A stretch of DNA of 64,000 nucleotides, taken from NCBI RefSeq assembly GCF_030643785.1, contig NZ_CP094378.1, forward strand, positions 62,001 through 126,000, in the 5' to 3' direction. The DNA is from Coxiella-like endosymbiont (GTDB taxonomy: Bacteria; Pseudomonadota; Gammaproteobacteria; Coxiellales; Coxiellaceae). Numbering within the stretch: the first letter of the stretch is position 1; the number at the start of each line of letters is the position of its first letter. This document shows positions 30,131 to 41,284 of this stretch, in pieces. A model generated the notes under the pieces. That model did no database searches. It saw nothing but the letters and a program-made list of their open reading frames with translations, and was not told where the DNA came from. The position numbers and the translations under genes were made by a program.

Positions 30131-31333
30131 AAAATTTTGCTCGTTGGATTAAAATTTCAATTGCAGGAAGTGTTTTCCCTTCTAAAAATTCTAAAAAGGC
30201 TCCACCGCCGGTGCTAATATAAGAAAACTGATTTGTTAAACCAAATCGATCTAAAGCAGCTAAGGTGTCTCCACCTCCCGCAATAGAATAAGCATCACTA
30301 TCAGCAATTGCCTGTGCTAATGCGCACGTGCCTTGACTAAAAGCCTCGATTTCAAAAACACCAACAGGACCGTTCCAAACTATGGTACTGGCCTGAGCCA
30401 TAAGACGAGCATAGCTTGCTGATGTTTTTGGTCCTACATCAAAAATAGATTCGTTATCTGCAATTGCATCCACAGTTTTTACTGTTGATTTTGCGTCTTT
30501 AGAAAGTTGAGACGCAACAATAACTTCAACTGGAAGGGGGATAGAAATATTTTTTTTGTTGCTTTTTCCCAAAATTGACGCGCATGATCCAACCAGTCGT
30601 TCTCGCATAAAGATTTCCCAATTGAATAGCCTTTTGCCTTCAAAAAGGTATTTGCGATTCCGCCTCCTACAATTAATTGATCGACTTTATCTAATAAATT
30701 CTCTAACAAATGGATTTTCGAAGAGACTTTAGCACCGCCTACAATAGCCACCACAAATTTTTTTGGATTATGTAATGCCCACGATAAAGCTTCAATTTCA
30801 GAAATAAGGAGAGGCCCTGCGCAAACTATTGGAGCGTATTCTGCAATCCCCACCGTGGAAGCTTGCGCGCGATGCGCCGTTGCAAAGGCATCCATAACAA
30901 AAACATCGCACAATTTCGCCATACGCTGAGCTAAGGCGGAATCGTTATCATTTTCGCCCACGTTAAATCGAACATTTTCACATAACACAACAGTTCCCGA
31001 TTCAACGGTAACTCCATCGAGCCAATTTTTAACAAGTGGTATCTTGCGATTTAATTTTTTACTTAATGCTTTTGCTATAGGAGCTAGCGAAAAGTCTGGA
31101 TCAAATTTTCCTTCTTGTGGTCTCCCTAAATGAGATAGAATTATTACCCGTCCATTCGCCTTCAGTGCTTTTTCAATGGTCGGTAATACTCGAATAATTC
31201 TTTCGTCATTGTTAATTTTGCCATTTTCCATTGGCACGTTGAGATCTTCACGGATGAGAACACGTTTGTTATCGAGATCAATGTCAGACATTGATAAGGA
31301 TTTAAACAAGGATATTTTTTTATTTTTTAGCAT
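30117..31333 (-). CDS. pgk: Phosphoglycerate kinase, single-base frameshift
   Basis: The N-terminal domain ([40 protein letters not shown]) is intact to about 30560. The C-terminal domain ([61 protein letters not shown]) is in the next frame. The break is in the T8 run (+ strand) at 30550-30557; adding one base restores [14 protein letters not shown] and about 405 residues. PGK makes ATP in glycolysis and should be indispensable here. The start at 31333 adds 14 residues before [11 protein letters not shown], which may be the true start. Confidence 0.9.
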
Positions 31334-31351
31334 ATTATTACTTTCTTCAGT

Positions 31352-31367
31352 ACCATACTGGTATGGT
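31352..31367. repeat. Perfect 16-bp palindrome between gap and pgk
   Basis: ACCATACTGGTATGGT is fully self-complementary. Nearby TAGACCCTAG (about 31374) pairs with CTAGGGTCTA at the gap stop (about 31417). A processing or regulatory hairpin inside the operon is possible. Confidence 0.6.
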
Positions 31368-31410
31368 GTTTCCTAGACCCTAGGTACCATTTCGTTTACT
31401 GAAGGTTATT

Positions 31411-32421
31411 TTAAGATCTAGGGTCTAAAAAAGCACCCGCAACATCCAACATACGATTAGAAAATCCCCACTCATTATCATACCAAGCGACTACCTTTAC
31501 TAATTTATCGATTAGTCGCGTTTGCCCCGCATCGAAAACCAATGAATGTGGGTCATGATTAAAATCGATGGAAACAAGCGGCTCTTCATTATAACCAAGC
31601 ACACCTTTCATTTTACCCTCAGCAGCTCTTTTCATCACAGCATTAACTTCCCAAACGCTCACGGATTTTTTGGCATCGAAAGTAAAGTCAATGACCGAAA
31701 CATTAATGGTAGGCACCCGAATAGCATACCCATCTAATTTTCTATCGAGTTCCGGTAATACCAAACCCACAGCAGCAACCGCTCCGGTTTTGGTAGGGAT
31801 CATCGATTGTGTAGCTGCACGCGCTCGATGTAAATCTTTGTGATAACTATCGGTAATATTTTGATCGTTCGTGTAGGAGTGAACGGTTACCATTAATCCA
31901 CATTCAACACCAATTTCATCATTCAATACTTTCATTAGGGGTGCCAAACAGTTTGTTGTACAAGAGGCATTAGAGATAATTTTATCTTCCTTGGTAAGAA
32001 TATTTTCATTAACACCAAACACAATTGTTTTAACGTCCTTACCAGCCGGCGCAGAAATTAAAACTTTTTTTGCCCCTGCTTTTAAATGTGCTTCGGATTT
32101 TTCTTTACTTGTAAATAACCCCGTGCATTCAAGGACTAAATCGATATCAAGTTCCCTCCAAGGCAATTGCTCTGGATTCCTTACTATACATACTTTAATT
32201 TTATCACCATCGATCATTAATCCCTCTTTATCTACACTTACATCAGCAAGAAATCGTCCATGCACTGAGTCATATTTAGTTAAATGAGCATTAGTGTTGA
32301 TATCTCCTAAATCATTGATAGCAACAATTTTAAAATCGTGATGCTTTTTTGATTCATAAAAAGCTCGTAAAATATTTCGACCAATGCGGCCATAACCATT
32401 AATGGCAATTTTATATGTCAT
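31411..32421 (-). CDS. gap: Glyceraldehyde-3-phosphate dehydrogenase
   Basis: An intact 336-residue enzyme counted from the ATG at 32421 ([16 protein letters not shown]), which has a GGAGAAG ribosome-binding site. The frame is open 27 codons further upstream to 32502, but that part overlaps tkt and is not GAPDH-like. Catalytic [12 protein letters not shown] and C-terminal [12 protein letters not shown] are present. It makes 1,3-bisphosphoglycerate and NADH. Second gene of the cluster, 16 bases after tkt. Confidence 0.95.
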   Translation of the reverse strand: MTYKIAINGYGRIGRNILRAFYESKKHHDFKIVAINDLGDINTNAHLTKYDSVHGRFLADVSVDKEGLMIDGDKIKVCIVRNPEQLPWRELDIDLVLECTGLFTSKEKSEAHLKAGAKKVLISAPAGKDVKTIVFGVNENILTKEDKIISNASCTTNCLAPLMKVLNDEIGVECGLMVTVHSYTNDQNITDSYHKDLHRARAATQSMIPTKTGAVAAVGLVLPELDRKLDGYAIRVPTINVSVIDFTFDAKKSVSVWEVNAVMKRAAEGKMKGVLGYNEEPLVSIDFNHDPHSLVFDAGQTRLIDKLVKVVAWYDNEWGFSNRMLDVAGAFLDPRS

Positions 32422-32437
32422 GCTACTTCTCCTTAAT

Positions 32438-34434
32438 TTAAAATTTGTGGAAAAATTCTTTGACCGTTTCAACAATTCGCTCTGGAGTGAAACCATATTC
32501 ACGGTACATCATTTGATAGGGTGCTGAAGCACCAAATTGATCAATTCCAATTACTTTACCTTCGCGCCCAACAAATTGATACCAATAATCCGGATGAGCC
32601 GCCTCAATAGCAATGCGCTTAGTTATATGTGAAGGTAAAACCAATTTTTGATATTCAATGTCTTGATTTTTAAAAATTTCACAACAGGGCATGGAAACCA
32701 CTCGCGCCGGGATATTTTTTTCCAAAGCTTTCGCTGCTTCAACAGCAATCATCACTTCAGAACCTGTCGCGATGAGAATAATTTGGGCGGGTTCTGTTGC
32801 TTCCCACAATACATACCCTCCTCTTGCAATTAGTCCCACTTGCTGGGAATCTCGATTTTGATGCGTAACTTTTTGACGAGTTAACAAAAGACAACTAGGT
32901 CCATGATGTTCAATGATCTCTCGCCAAGCAACAGCTGCTTCGGTACCGTCACAAGGGCGCCACACCTGCAAACCAGGAATCATTCGCAAGGAAGGCAATT
33001 GCTCAATCGGTTGATGCGTAGGCCCATCTTCTCCCAAACCAATCGAATCATGAGAATAAACAAAAATGGAATGCGCTTTGGTGAGCGCTGCCAGACGCAC
33101 AGCATTTCGCGCATAATCCGAGAAAGTTAAAAAGGTACCGGCGAAGGGGATAAAGCCGCCATGTAACGCAATGCCATTCACAATAGCTGTCATTGCAAAT
33201 TCACGCACACCATATTCAATATAATTTCCCTGGCGGTTTTCTTGACTCAAAATGCTAGCCCCAAACCATTTCGTGCAATTGGATTCTGATAAATCGGCCG
33301 AGCCGCCAATTATTTCAGGTAATGAAGATACAATAGCATTTAAACATTGTAGGGATAATTTACGCGTAGCATTGTCTTCTTTGAATTTTTCGCTATTTAA
33401 AATAAACTCTTCTATTTTTTTGGTGTAGTCTGCGGATAACAATTTTTTTGTCGTCGCAAAAACTCTTTTGCCAATTTCGGATGATGTTTCTCATAATTTG
33501 TAAACAGTTGATTCCACTGAGTTTCAAATTTCTTCCCTTTTTCTTTTGCATCCCATGCAGCATAAATCTCTTCCGGAATTTCAAACGGAGGATAAGGCCA
33601 ATTTAAAATTTTACGGGCACCGGCCACTTCTTCTTCTCCTAAGGGAGCCCCGTGTGTCACCGCCTGGCCCGCCAAAATAGGTGCTCCGTATCCAATTATC
33701 GTTTTGCAGCAAATAATGGTGGGTTTGGTGATTTCATTTTTTGCCGCGATAATCGCTTTGGAAATGGCCTTGGGATCATGCCCATCAACATAGGGAATGG
33801 CCTGCCATCCATAGGCTTCGAAGCGCTTTGGCGTATTATCGGTAAACCATCCTCGCACATCCCCATCGATGGAAATTCCGTTATCGTCATAAAAAACAAT
33901 TAATTTCCCCAAGCCCAAGGTTCCTGCTAAAGAACAAGCTTCATGAGAAATACCTTCCATGAGGTCGCCATCCCCAACAAAAACGTAGGTATGATGGTCC
34001 ACAATGGGAAATGCCTCGTGGTTAAAAATCTTAGCCAGAATCTGTTCGGCGATCGCCATTCCCACACCATTAGCTAGTCCTTGTCCAAGTGGTCCAGTGG
34101 TCGTTTCCACACCCGGGGTATGTCTAAATTCAGGATGGCCTGGTGTGCCTGAATGGAACTGTCGAAAATTTTTTAATTCCTCAATTGATAAATCAAAACC
34201 GGTCAAATGTAACAGCGCATATTGCAACATAGCACCGTGACCGTTCGATAAAATAAATCGATCACGATTTTCCCAACGGGGATTAGCGGGATTGAATTTT
34301 AGAAAATCGCACCACAATACTTCCGCAATATCCGCCATTCCCATCGGCATTCCGGGATGACCTGAATTAGCTTTTTCTACTGCATCCATTGCCAACGCAC
34401 GAATCGCATTGGCACACTCTCGGCGTGATGGCAT
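32438..34434 (-). CDS. tkt: Transketolase, single-base frameshift
   Basis: The N-terminal half (33412-34434) carries the thiamine-diphosphate site ([27 protein letters not shown]). The C-terminal half (32438-33442) carries the pyrimidine-binding domain ([19 protein letters not shown]) and the C-terminal domain. They are joined by adding one base to the T7 run (+ strand) at 33443-33449, giving [15 protein letters not shown] and about 665 residues (E. coli TktA 663). It connects the pentose phosphate pathway to glycolysis. First gene of the cluster. Confidence 0.92.
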
Positions 34435-34469
34435 TGGCTTTCCTTCAATGGCTCTAAATCAAAGCGCAA

Positions 34470-34498
34470 ATGATAACGTGTCTCGAGGAGTCACGCAA
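34470..34498 (-). promoter_or_regulatory. Putative sigma-70 promoter of the tkt cluster
   Basis: On the minus strand TTGCGT (34498-34493) and TATCAT (34475-34470) are 17 bases apart, about 36 bases before the tkt ATG. The arrangement resembles the proposed rplM promoter. Confidence 0.45.
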
Positions 34499-34629
34499 TT
34501 TGGAGATTCATATTAATTCGTAGACGTCCTTCATCGAGAATTGGAACTTAACTCAGCGTTAGGGGCAATGTGCTGGACTATACCAGGGTCTGGAGTATCA
34601 TCCTCCTAGGGTTAGAAATGTTGTTAGCT

Positions 34630-34943
34630 TTATTGTAGACCCCCTCTAACTTTTTCAGCATTAAAAAATTTAAACATCTGAGGTTCTTTTATTTCCCCCA
34701 TCGCTTTTAAAGAATAAATATAGGGGCTCCCTTGTTCCGGCATGGATGAACCACCAATTACTCCATTCAATTCTACAACAGTGGTTAACTTGAAATTAAA
34801 TTCCACTGGCTAAAAGAAGTAGGAACAGTACAGCAGGGGCCTACTAATCGCAAGGAACCAGCATAACCTAATAACTCATTGAAAATATGATTAAAAGAGC
34901 TAATTTTAGTGCAAGAGCTAATTTTAGTGCAAATTTGCGCATC
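34630..34943 (-). pseudogene. Small exported protein of unknown function, decayed
   Basis: ATG at 34943 follows a strong ribosome-binding site (GGAGAAGAG) and encodes a signal peptide that contains an 18-bp in-frame duplication (ALKLALALKLAL). After frame changes the rest reads YAGSLRLVGPCCTVPTSFSQ, then LTTVVELNGVIGGSSMPEQG, then YSLKAMGEIKEPQMFKFFNA and a TAA at 34630. About 100 residues in the original. I do not recognise the family; the two frameshifts may be real or of the same kind as in the core genes. Confidence 0.5.
34897..34932 (+). repeat. 18-bp tandem duplication in a signal-peptide region
   Basis: Two exact copies (34897-34914, 34915-34932) lengthen a signal peptide by six residues without shifting the frame. 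Confidence 0.95.
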
Positions 34944-34983
34944 TCTTCTCCTATCTTTATCTCATTATTCTCAAATAGAAGTA

Positions 34984-35006
34984 TATAATAAAAATAAAAG
35001 TATAAT
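34984..35006 (+). promoter_or_regulatory. Candidate -10 boxes upstream of glmS
   Basis: TATAAT occurs at 34984-34989 and again at 35001-35006, 36 bases or more before glmS. No good -35 is visible for either. The ribosome-binding site AAAGGA lies at 35028-35033. Confidence 0.35.
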
Positions 35007-35041
35007 GTATTTCTTAAATTTTTTGATAAAGGAACCAAAAC

Positions 35042-36870
35042 ATGTGTGGCATTGTAGGAGCCATTGCTCAACGTCATGTGGCGAACATTTTATTGGAAGG
35101 TCTGAATCGTTTGGAATACCGTGGATATGATTCAGCCGGGATTGCCATTCTCCATCCAAAAACGACTAAAATTCAACGAGTTCGCGTCAAAGGTAAAGTG
35201 CAAGCGCTCGCGGAAAGGCTGGAAAAAAACCTCTACGGGGTTATACGGGCATTGCCCATACTCGCTGGGCAACGCATGGAAAACCAACAGAAAAAAATGC
35301 ACATCCCCACTGCTCAAAGAATGACATTTCCATCGTTCACAATGGCATCATTGAAAATCACAAATCACTTCGACAAAAACTTACAAAATCAGGCTATGTA
35401 TTTGAGACGGAAACTGATACCGAAGTAATTGCACATTTGATTCATTACCACAGTAAAAAGAAACAAGAATTATTACCAGCCATCCAACAAGCCATTCAAG
35501 AATTGAGAGGAGCCTATGCATTAGGCATTATTTCAACTATAAAACCCGAAGCATTATACGTCGTTCGCTGCGGCAGCTCTCTTGTCATTGGATTAGGAAT
35601 TGGGGAGAATTTTATTGCTTCAGACTTCAGCGCTTTGCTTCCCGTAACTCAGCAATTTATTTATTTAGAAGAAGGAGATGTCGCTAAAATTGGAATTGAT
35701 ACTGTTTCTATCTACGATCAAGCTGGAAAATTAATTGAACGGCCTTCCTATACTTTAAAAATTGATTACGATACGGTGACAAAAGGAAAATTCCGTCATT
35801 TTATGCAAAAAGAAATTTTCGAGCAGCCCCAAGGCGTGCTCGATACGATTTCTGAACATTTGATTAATAATACAGTGACTCCACAGAGTTTCGGACATAA
35901 AGCAGAATTCATTTTTAGAAAAATAAAACGCCTTCAAATTGTTGCTTGCGGTACAAGTTTTCACGCTGCTTTAGTGGGTCGCTATTGGTTGGAAGCCTTA
36001 GCCGGCATTCCCTGCCAAGTAGAGATTGCCAGCGAAAATCGATATCGCAAAGCTGTAGTGGAACCTAATACTTTATTTATCGCAATGTCCCAATCCGGTC
36101 AAACAGCTGATACATTAGCAGCTCTACGCCAAGCGAAAAAATTAGGATATGCAGCAACCTTAGGTATTTGCAATGTCCCAACTAGTTCAGTAGCCCGTGA
36201 AGCTGATCTAGTTTTTCTTACTCGCGCAGGAATCGAAATCGGCGTTGCCGCCACTAAAACATTTACGACTCAATTAGTTTCTTTATTATTATTGGCAGCA
36301 TTGTTCCACCGAGGAAATAACGGCAATCACGAAATTATTATTAACCATTTACGAAATTTGCCAGACCTTTTACAAAAAACCTTAGATTTAGATGCTTCTA
36401 TCAAGCGATTATCCAAACGTTTTGTAGATAAAAAACATGCTTTATTCCTGGGACGTGGTGCACTTTTCCCAATTGCCTTAGAAGGCGCTTTAAAATTAAA
36501 AGAAATTTCTTATATGCACGCAGAAGCTTATCCTGCAGGCGAATTAAAACATGGTCCTTTAGCTTTAGTCGACAAAGGCATGCCGGTAATCGTCGTTGCA
36601 CCTAATGATCACTTGATTGAAAAATTAGAATCCAATATGCAAGAGGTGCAAGCGCGGGGAGGCGAGTTATATATTTTCATGGATGAACAAATTCCCTGGG
36701 AATCCAAAATGGATAATAGCTCGGCTATCCGAATGCCCACTATGGCTGATATTATCGCTCCGATCGCCTATACTGTGCCTCTACAATTATTGGCCTATTA
36801 TGTGGCTGTCTTAAAGGGAACAGATGTCGACCAACCGCGCAATTTAGCAAAATCGGTCACAGTGGAATAG
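35042..36870 (+). CDS. glmS: Glucosamine-fructose-6-phosphate aminotransferase, single-base frameshift
   Basis: The N-terminal nucleophile is kept (MCGIVGAI, Cys2), followed by [13 protein letters not shown]. After about residue 65 the frame changes: [24 protein letters not shown] and VHNGIIENH lie in the next frame, which then runs through both SIS domains ([30 protein letters not shown]) to LAKSVTVE. Adding one G to the G4 run at 35237-35240 joins both parts into about 609 residues, the normal length. GlmS makes glucosamine 6-phosphate, the first step to peptidoglycan and LPS amino sugars. The ORF start inside the second part (35437) is not real. Confidence 0.92.
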
Positions 36871-37264
36871 CATTGGAATTCTTTCTCGCTAGAAGACCCC
36901 ACACCCCCACAAATCCAACCTCTAGCGAGAACAGAGGTAGCTATATATTTTTTTGGCTATTATGCCAATAAGAATATGCCTTGTAATGCCTAATGAGAAG
37001 CAGGATTGGTATATGAAGTGTATATAACAACAAACACTTCAAAATTACTACTCAGCGCCTACGAGAATCAAAATATTTTTAAAATATATTCTAGGGATCA
37101 TATCATTCCACACCAGTAGTGACGGGCTAAAAAACCTAAAGTTAACCTAATAAAGTTCGTCTCATTCCCGCGAAAAAGGGGATTCAGAGAAAAGAATATC
37201 TTAGGTTAGCCTTTAGATTCCCTCATTCCCGAGAATGACTGTAGATGACTATACTTGTGGGCAA
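36871..37264. other. Non-coding stretch after glmS
   Basis: No gene recognised. It holds a long-armed inverted repeat after glmS and, near 37150-37250, pieces such as CATTCCCGCGAA and CATTCCCGAGAATGAC that look like worn copies of a dispersed palindromic repeat. Confidence 0.45.
36883..36931. repeat. Inverted repeat, 11-bp perfect arms, after glmS
   Basis: TTCTCGCTAGA (36883-36893) pairs with TCTAGCGAGAA (36921-36931) across a 27-base loop. The second arm also overlaps a smaller CCTCT/AGAGG hairpin followed by a T-rich stretch at 36946-36953, so it may be part of a glmS terminator. Confidence 0.5.
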
Positions 37265-37854
37265 TGATAGAAGGAATCTCATCCCGCAAAACTAGGTTCT
37301 GTCAAGCCTTTGACACCAACTTCGTGATTAATATCAAAATCGTATTGATAAATCGGATATTTGAAACCGTCTGTATAATAAAAAATTTGATCATCCGGAC
37401 TAAAACCAAATCCATTTGAAATAGTAATCCCTTTTTCCATTTTAGTCAGATTCCTATCAGGATCTAAGCACAATATAAACTTCCTTTAGAATTTTCAACA
37501 TCAAGGTTCGCCATTCCGATCCAAAATCGCCCCCTCGATCGCATTTTTCATCATTCATACGCAATTCATTGCTCCAGGGTTCGATTGCCGAAAACTTAGT
37601 CATTTTCAAAGAAAGAATTTCCACTGCAAAAATTGCATTGCTGAGAGTAATCACAACACCACTTTTTTACGTGGCACAACTGTACACCAATAAAATCTCG
37701 CATTTCCCAGGACTAATTAATTATCGCTGACGGAATTTAATCGATGTAAAGAAGGCTTCGCAATATCAATCCAATACAAAACATTTTCAAAGGAATGCGA
37801 TATTGATCCTTCGCCTAAAGCGTTTTGTCCTTTCCAAACTATTTTAATATTCAT
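37265..37854 (-). pseudogene. SMP-30/gluconolactonase family protein, decayed
   Basis: Starts at 37854 (MNIKIVWKGQNALGEGS), then ENVLYWIDIAKPSLHRLNS. After broken sequence comes LDPDRNLTKMEKGITISNGF, GFSPDDQIFYYTD and YQYDFDI, the beta-propeller repeats of the SMP-30 family. Such proteins are calcium-dependent lactonases. Several stops and frameshifts; the C-terminal third is missing. Confidence 0.65.
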
Positions 37855-37939
37855 TGATTAACGGGCTTGTTAATAGTGGTGGAAAAATTTCCCTGATTTA
37901 AAGCAAGAAAGTCACCCAATATGGTTCCAAGAAATCGCC

Positions 37940-39097
37940 TAGATATTTTTATCCAATTGATAGGACTTTTGGATAGGAGCAATAAAATATCCTGTAGCAT
38001 CGAGATATTTTTTGAAGAAACTTTTCATCCCTCTTTGTTGATAGAGAGATATTATCAATAGTTGTTACACATTCAATTCCGATAAGCTTTTCTTTAGTTT
38101 TTAAAATTAAATCAATCTCAACACCGCCCCGAGTCCGATAATAATAGAGACTCGGCTTGAATTTCCTTGTATATTCGTATTGCTCATAAATTTCATTTGT
38201 GATGCGCAATGAAGGTTTGTTTTCCGCCAAGCAAAGCGTTTAAAACCCCAGAGTCAAATATTCTATATTGAGAGTGCGCCTTCGGGTTTTCAAAAGATAG
38301 CAATTCGTATATTAAAAATAACGATTCTAAAGCTAATAAAGCTAATAAATGTTTTTTAACAAATGCCGTTTGGTACCCAATTCATGAGCCAACTTAGACA
38401 AAGAGATAAGAGGCACTACAGCAGTGATATTTAGTAAATTAGCAGCTAATTCACTATCGTAGTCACCGTCTTCCAGCTGTTTTAAATCTCTATAACAGAT
38501 CGCCTCTAACCAACTATTGATAACACTTATTCGTTCCTCAGAATTGCTTAAACCAGAGAAAATAGGCATTCCACACCTCGCTCAAGCCACGTTTCAACGC
38601 TTTTAGATTTTAGCTGATTTGCGTCATTAAATTTGAACTTTACCCCAGGGATCCATAAACGCTTGACTATTTATTTCCCGCATCATCATAGGATACAGAC
38701 GCGTGATACCCATTCTACCAGCTAAAGATTCTCGAACCCCTACTTTAGAGGAAAATTCTACTGAACCCGAAAGGGTAAAAATACCTAGCCAGCCGTTCTT
38801 CATCTATAGAATCGAATATGTGAGGTACCTTCTGGGCTTCATCGATGATGAGCGTGGGGTGGATTAATGACTACTTTCGTTTAATAGAAATTGTTCTGGA
38901 GCGCGATTCGCTTTTAGAGCGATTTCTTGTTTATCAAAAGTGAGATAGGTAGCCCTGAGGACGGCGGACCACTCTTTCATTTCTTTCATTAAGAAGGTGC
39001 TTTTGCCTACCTGTCGAGGACCTAAAACTCCCAATACGGGAAATATCTTAGCGCTTTTTAGAAGAATCCTTTTAATATGCCGTTTCCGATGATGCAT
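37940..39097 (-). pseudogene. AAA ATPase with DUF4143-type C-terminus, decayed (copy 2)
   Basis: N-terminal piece 38864-39097 has Walker A GPRQVGKST. A middle piece at 38342-38569 (ERISVINSWLEAICYRDLKQ; PLISLSKLAHELGTKRHLL) matches the DUF4143 helical domain. The end at 37949-38230 (LYYYRTRGGVEIDLILKTKE) is the nuclease-like tail. Frame breaks and missing sequence (Walker B, WLTGS region reduced) make it dead. Related to the remnant at 11370-12240 but clearly a different gene. Confidence 0.7.
38332..38349 (+). repeat. 9-bp tandem duplication
   Basis: GCTAATAAA twice in a row inside the decayed ATPase. Confidence 0.9.
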
Positions 39098-39189
39098 CTC
39101 AAAGTACCTGTAATGTTGATCGATTATTGATTAATATTACAGAACTTTAAACGGATACCAAGCTCACCAGTAATTCTCGGCTAAGTAAC

Positions 39190-40403
39190 CTTACTCGATT
39201 TCTTGACGATTAATGAGCGCCATTAAAAGACTACTCATAACCATGCCAGCTTACAGCCAAATCATAGGAATATTCACACCATAACTCGCCAAATAAGCGG
39301 TTAAAAAGGAAGTGAGGCCAAAACACAATGCCATAATGTCGCCGGTGGATGCCCATCACCAATCCTTGTTTCGCTTTCACTCACTTGAATTAAAAAACAA
39401 GGAGAAAACAAGGTAATAATTGCTGAATAGCTGACAGCGATGGAAATCCCTACGAACACAATAAATCTAAAAATAAATAACCTCGTGGGTTAGGGACAAT
39501 TAAGGCTATAAATAAAGCAGTCAAAAAACTGATGGTTATAACCGCTTTCAATTGAAATTGCTTTACAAAGTAATCGACTAAATAACCACAACCGATGCTA
39601 AAACCGATTCCCATATCAGCGAGCAGTAAGGAAACCTTTAAAGTGGTATATCTGTAGCGGTGTAAAACAAAAATCGACGAAATGAAGGAAAAGAAATTAC
39701 TCCAGCTATACATCATCACCAATAAAAAACGGATAATTTTCGAATTTTTTCATACTTGAGTCGAAATAAAAATATTTACCGCATAATGAAATCAAATACG
39801 TGCTTTCCATGTTTTTTTGAAGGTTTCTTTAAACAGACACTATAATAAAAATGCATTGAACAATGAAATTAAAGAAGCAAAATAAAGCGGTGTCGAAAAT
39901 CCAAACCAACTTACAAAACGACTATCTGACAGAACGACTCCAATAATCGGGCCAATGATAAAGCCTAATAAGATTGATAATAAAATAAGATCAATCCAAT
40001 ATTTCGCGCTTTATGTTCCTTAAAACTGACATCTACAATCGCAGCTTGCGCAATGGGCTGTCTATACGTGCTGTAAAGCCGACAATCACTCGTCTCAAGA
40101 TTAAAAAGACCAAAATATGGATAACTACTGGAAATGCCGACACAATAAATAATCGAGAAATGATCCCATTAAGCAAATTAATAATGAATGCTTTTTTCTG
40201 ACCTATCGTATCAGACAAATCTCCTAAATCCAGCACAGCATAAAAATATCCACGGTCAACCCATAAAAAATCCCGGGTGGCTAACGCGAAGTCGCTGCCG
40301 ATAAAAAATCAGAATGCGTCTCAATGATGATGGCATTTAAAACGCGAAAAAGAAGACTTAAGACCATCTCATCGATAAAAAGCACTAAGAACAAGGGGGA
40401 CAT
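39190..40403 (-). pseudogene. MFS transporter, decayed
   Basis: Starts near 40403 (MSPLFLVLFIDEMVLSLLF). The family loop between helices 2 and 3 reads LGDLSDTIGQKKAFIINLL. Further helices are at 39880-40000 (IIGPIIGVV-type) and a 90-residue piece at 39450-39722 (LKVSLLLADMGIGFSIGCGY). At least four frame breaks. A drug or metabolite exporter or importer in life; substrate unknown. Confidence 0.65.
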
Positions 40404-40665
40404 AAAAGACTCTATGTTCAGAGCAGTCCAAAAGCTTGAATGAGTGTTTAACAAATTGGAAAGACAAGACAAAATGCCTAATCAGGGTAAATTTAATCTA
40501 TTAATCAAATTATTACAAATAAAAAAGCCGTTCCTTGACTTCTTCATTATATCAATCATTAGATCTTGTTAGTTAGTAAAAATTAGGAAAAATATAAATA
40601 TCGTTATTATGTATGAGCGTTATTCACTGCAGCAGCAGCAGGGGTAGGGGTGGGTCGTGGATAAT

Positions 40666-41000
40666 TCAAGGACACTGACCTGTAGCTCCATTATCATGTT
40701 CGTAAGTGCGACTTACTCGATTTTTGTCCTCAATCTTAACAAGGCCATCGGCATTCCCATAAGGTGTTGTAATAAAAATTGCCACCGTTTGGCCGTCCGG
40801 GGAGAGGATAGTACAAGGCCCGTTTTCAGGACAACCATTGTCAAATCTCACATTCCTCTGATATTGGGGGGATTAGGTGAGTAAGAAACAACAACCCAAG
40901 AAGATTTAGAAATGTTCTTTATATAACGCGTACAATCTGCCAAAGCAGTTTGTTGAAGCAACAAAGCCATACTTGAGACAGCTAAAAAGGCCCTAACTCG
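40666..41000 (-). pseudogene. Small exported protein, single-base frameshift, unknown function
   Basis: A signal-peptide-like stretch (VRAFLAVSSMALLLQQTALA) is followed by DCTRYIKNISKSSWVVVSYS. In the next frame the product continues RFDNGCPENGPCTILSPDGQ and IFITTPYGNADGLVKIEDKN, ending GATGQCP. One missing base at about 40853-40854 explains the shift. No ATG is found at the expected start; a stop lies just upstream. I do not recognise the family; four cysteines suggest a periplasmic or secreted protein with disulfides. Confidence 0.5.
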
Positions 41001-41176
41001 AGTTATTTTTTAAACTTTGAAGTTAGTACATTAAAATTTTCCCCATTAAATCTGGAAACTAGGAGTATGGCCACCGTACTACCTATTCATAAATTAGCCA
41101 ACTTATTGGCCGGTAACAGTTCCCAAATTGAAACCCCTTCATGGGATCAGAAGCCAAATCTACTTTATATATTTAC

Positions 41177-41225
41177 TTAATATAGTTATAGGCTTTATTA
41201 GGCTTTCTTTATTAGGCTTTAATAG
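41177..41225 (+). repeat. Degenerate tandem repeat of TTATTAGGCTTT type
   Basis: Three to four imperfect copies of a 12-14-bp unit in a non-coding stretch. Confidence 0.7.
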
Positions 41226-41284
41226 GGTTTTAATATATGAAAGCTTACGAATTGTATCGACGGGGGTTCAGACATTAGTAGCTC

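Noticed and set aside
32422-32502. 27-codon N-terminal extension of gap
   Set aside because: It overlaps the tkt end, is not GAPDH-like, and the internal ATG at 32421 has a good ribosome-binding site.
34441-34620. Possible riboswitch or small RNA upstream of tkt
   Set aside because: I compared the leader by eye with SAM and SAH riboswitch cores and found no match; only a plausible promoter is supported.
35237-35240. Programmed frameshift in glmS
   Set aside because: There is no slippery heptamer or following structure of a known kind, and GlmS is not known to use recoding; the site fits the general minus-one pattern.
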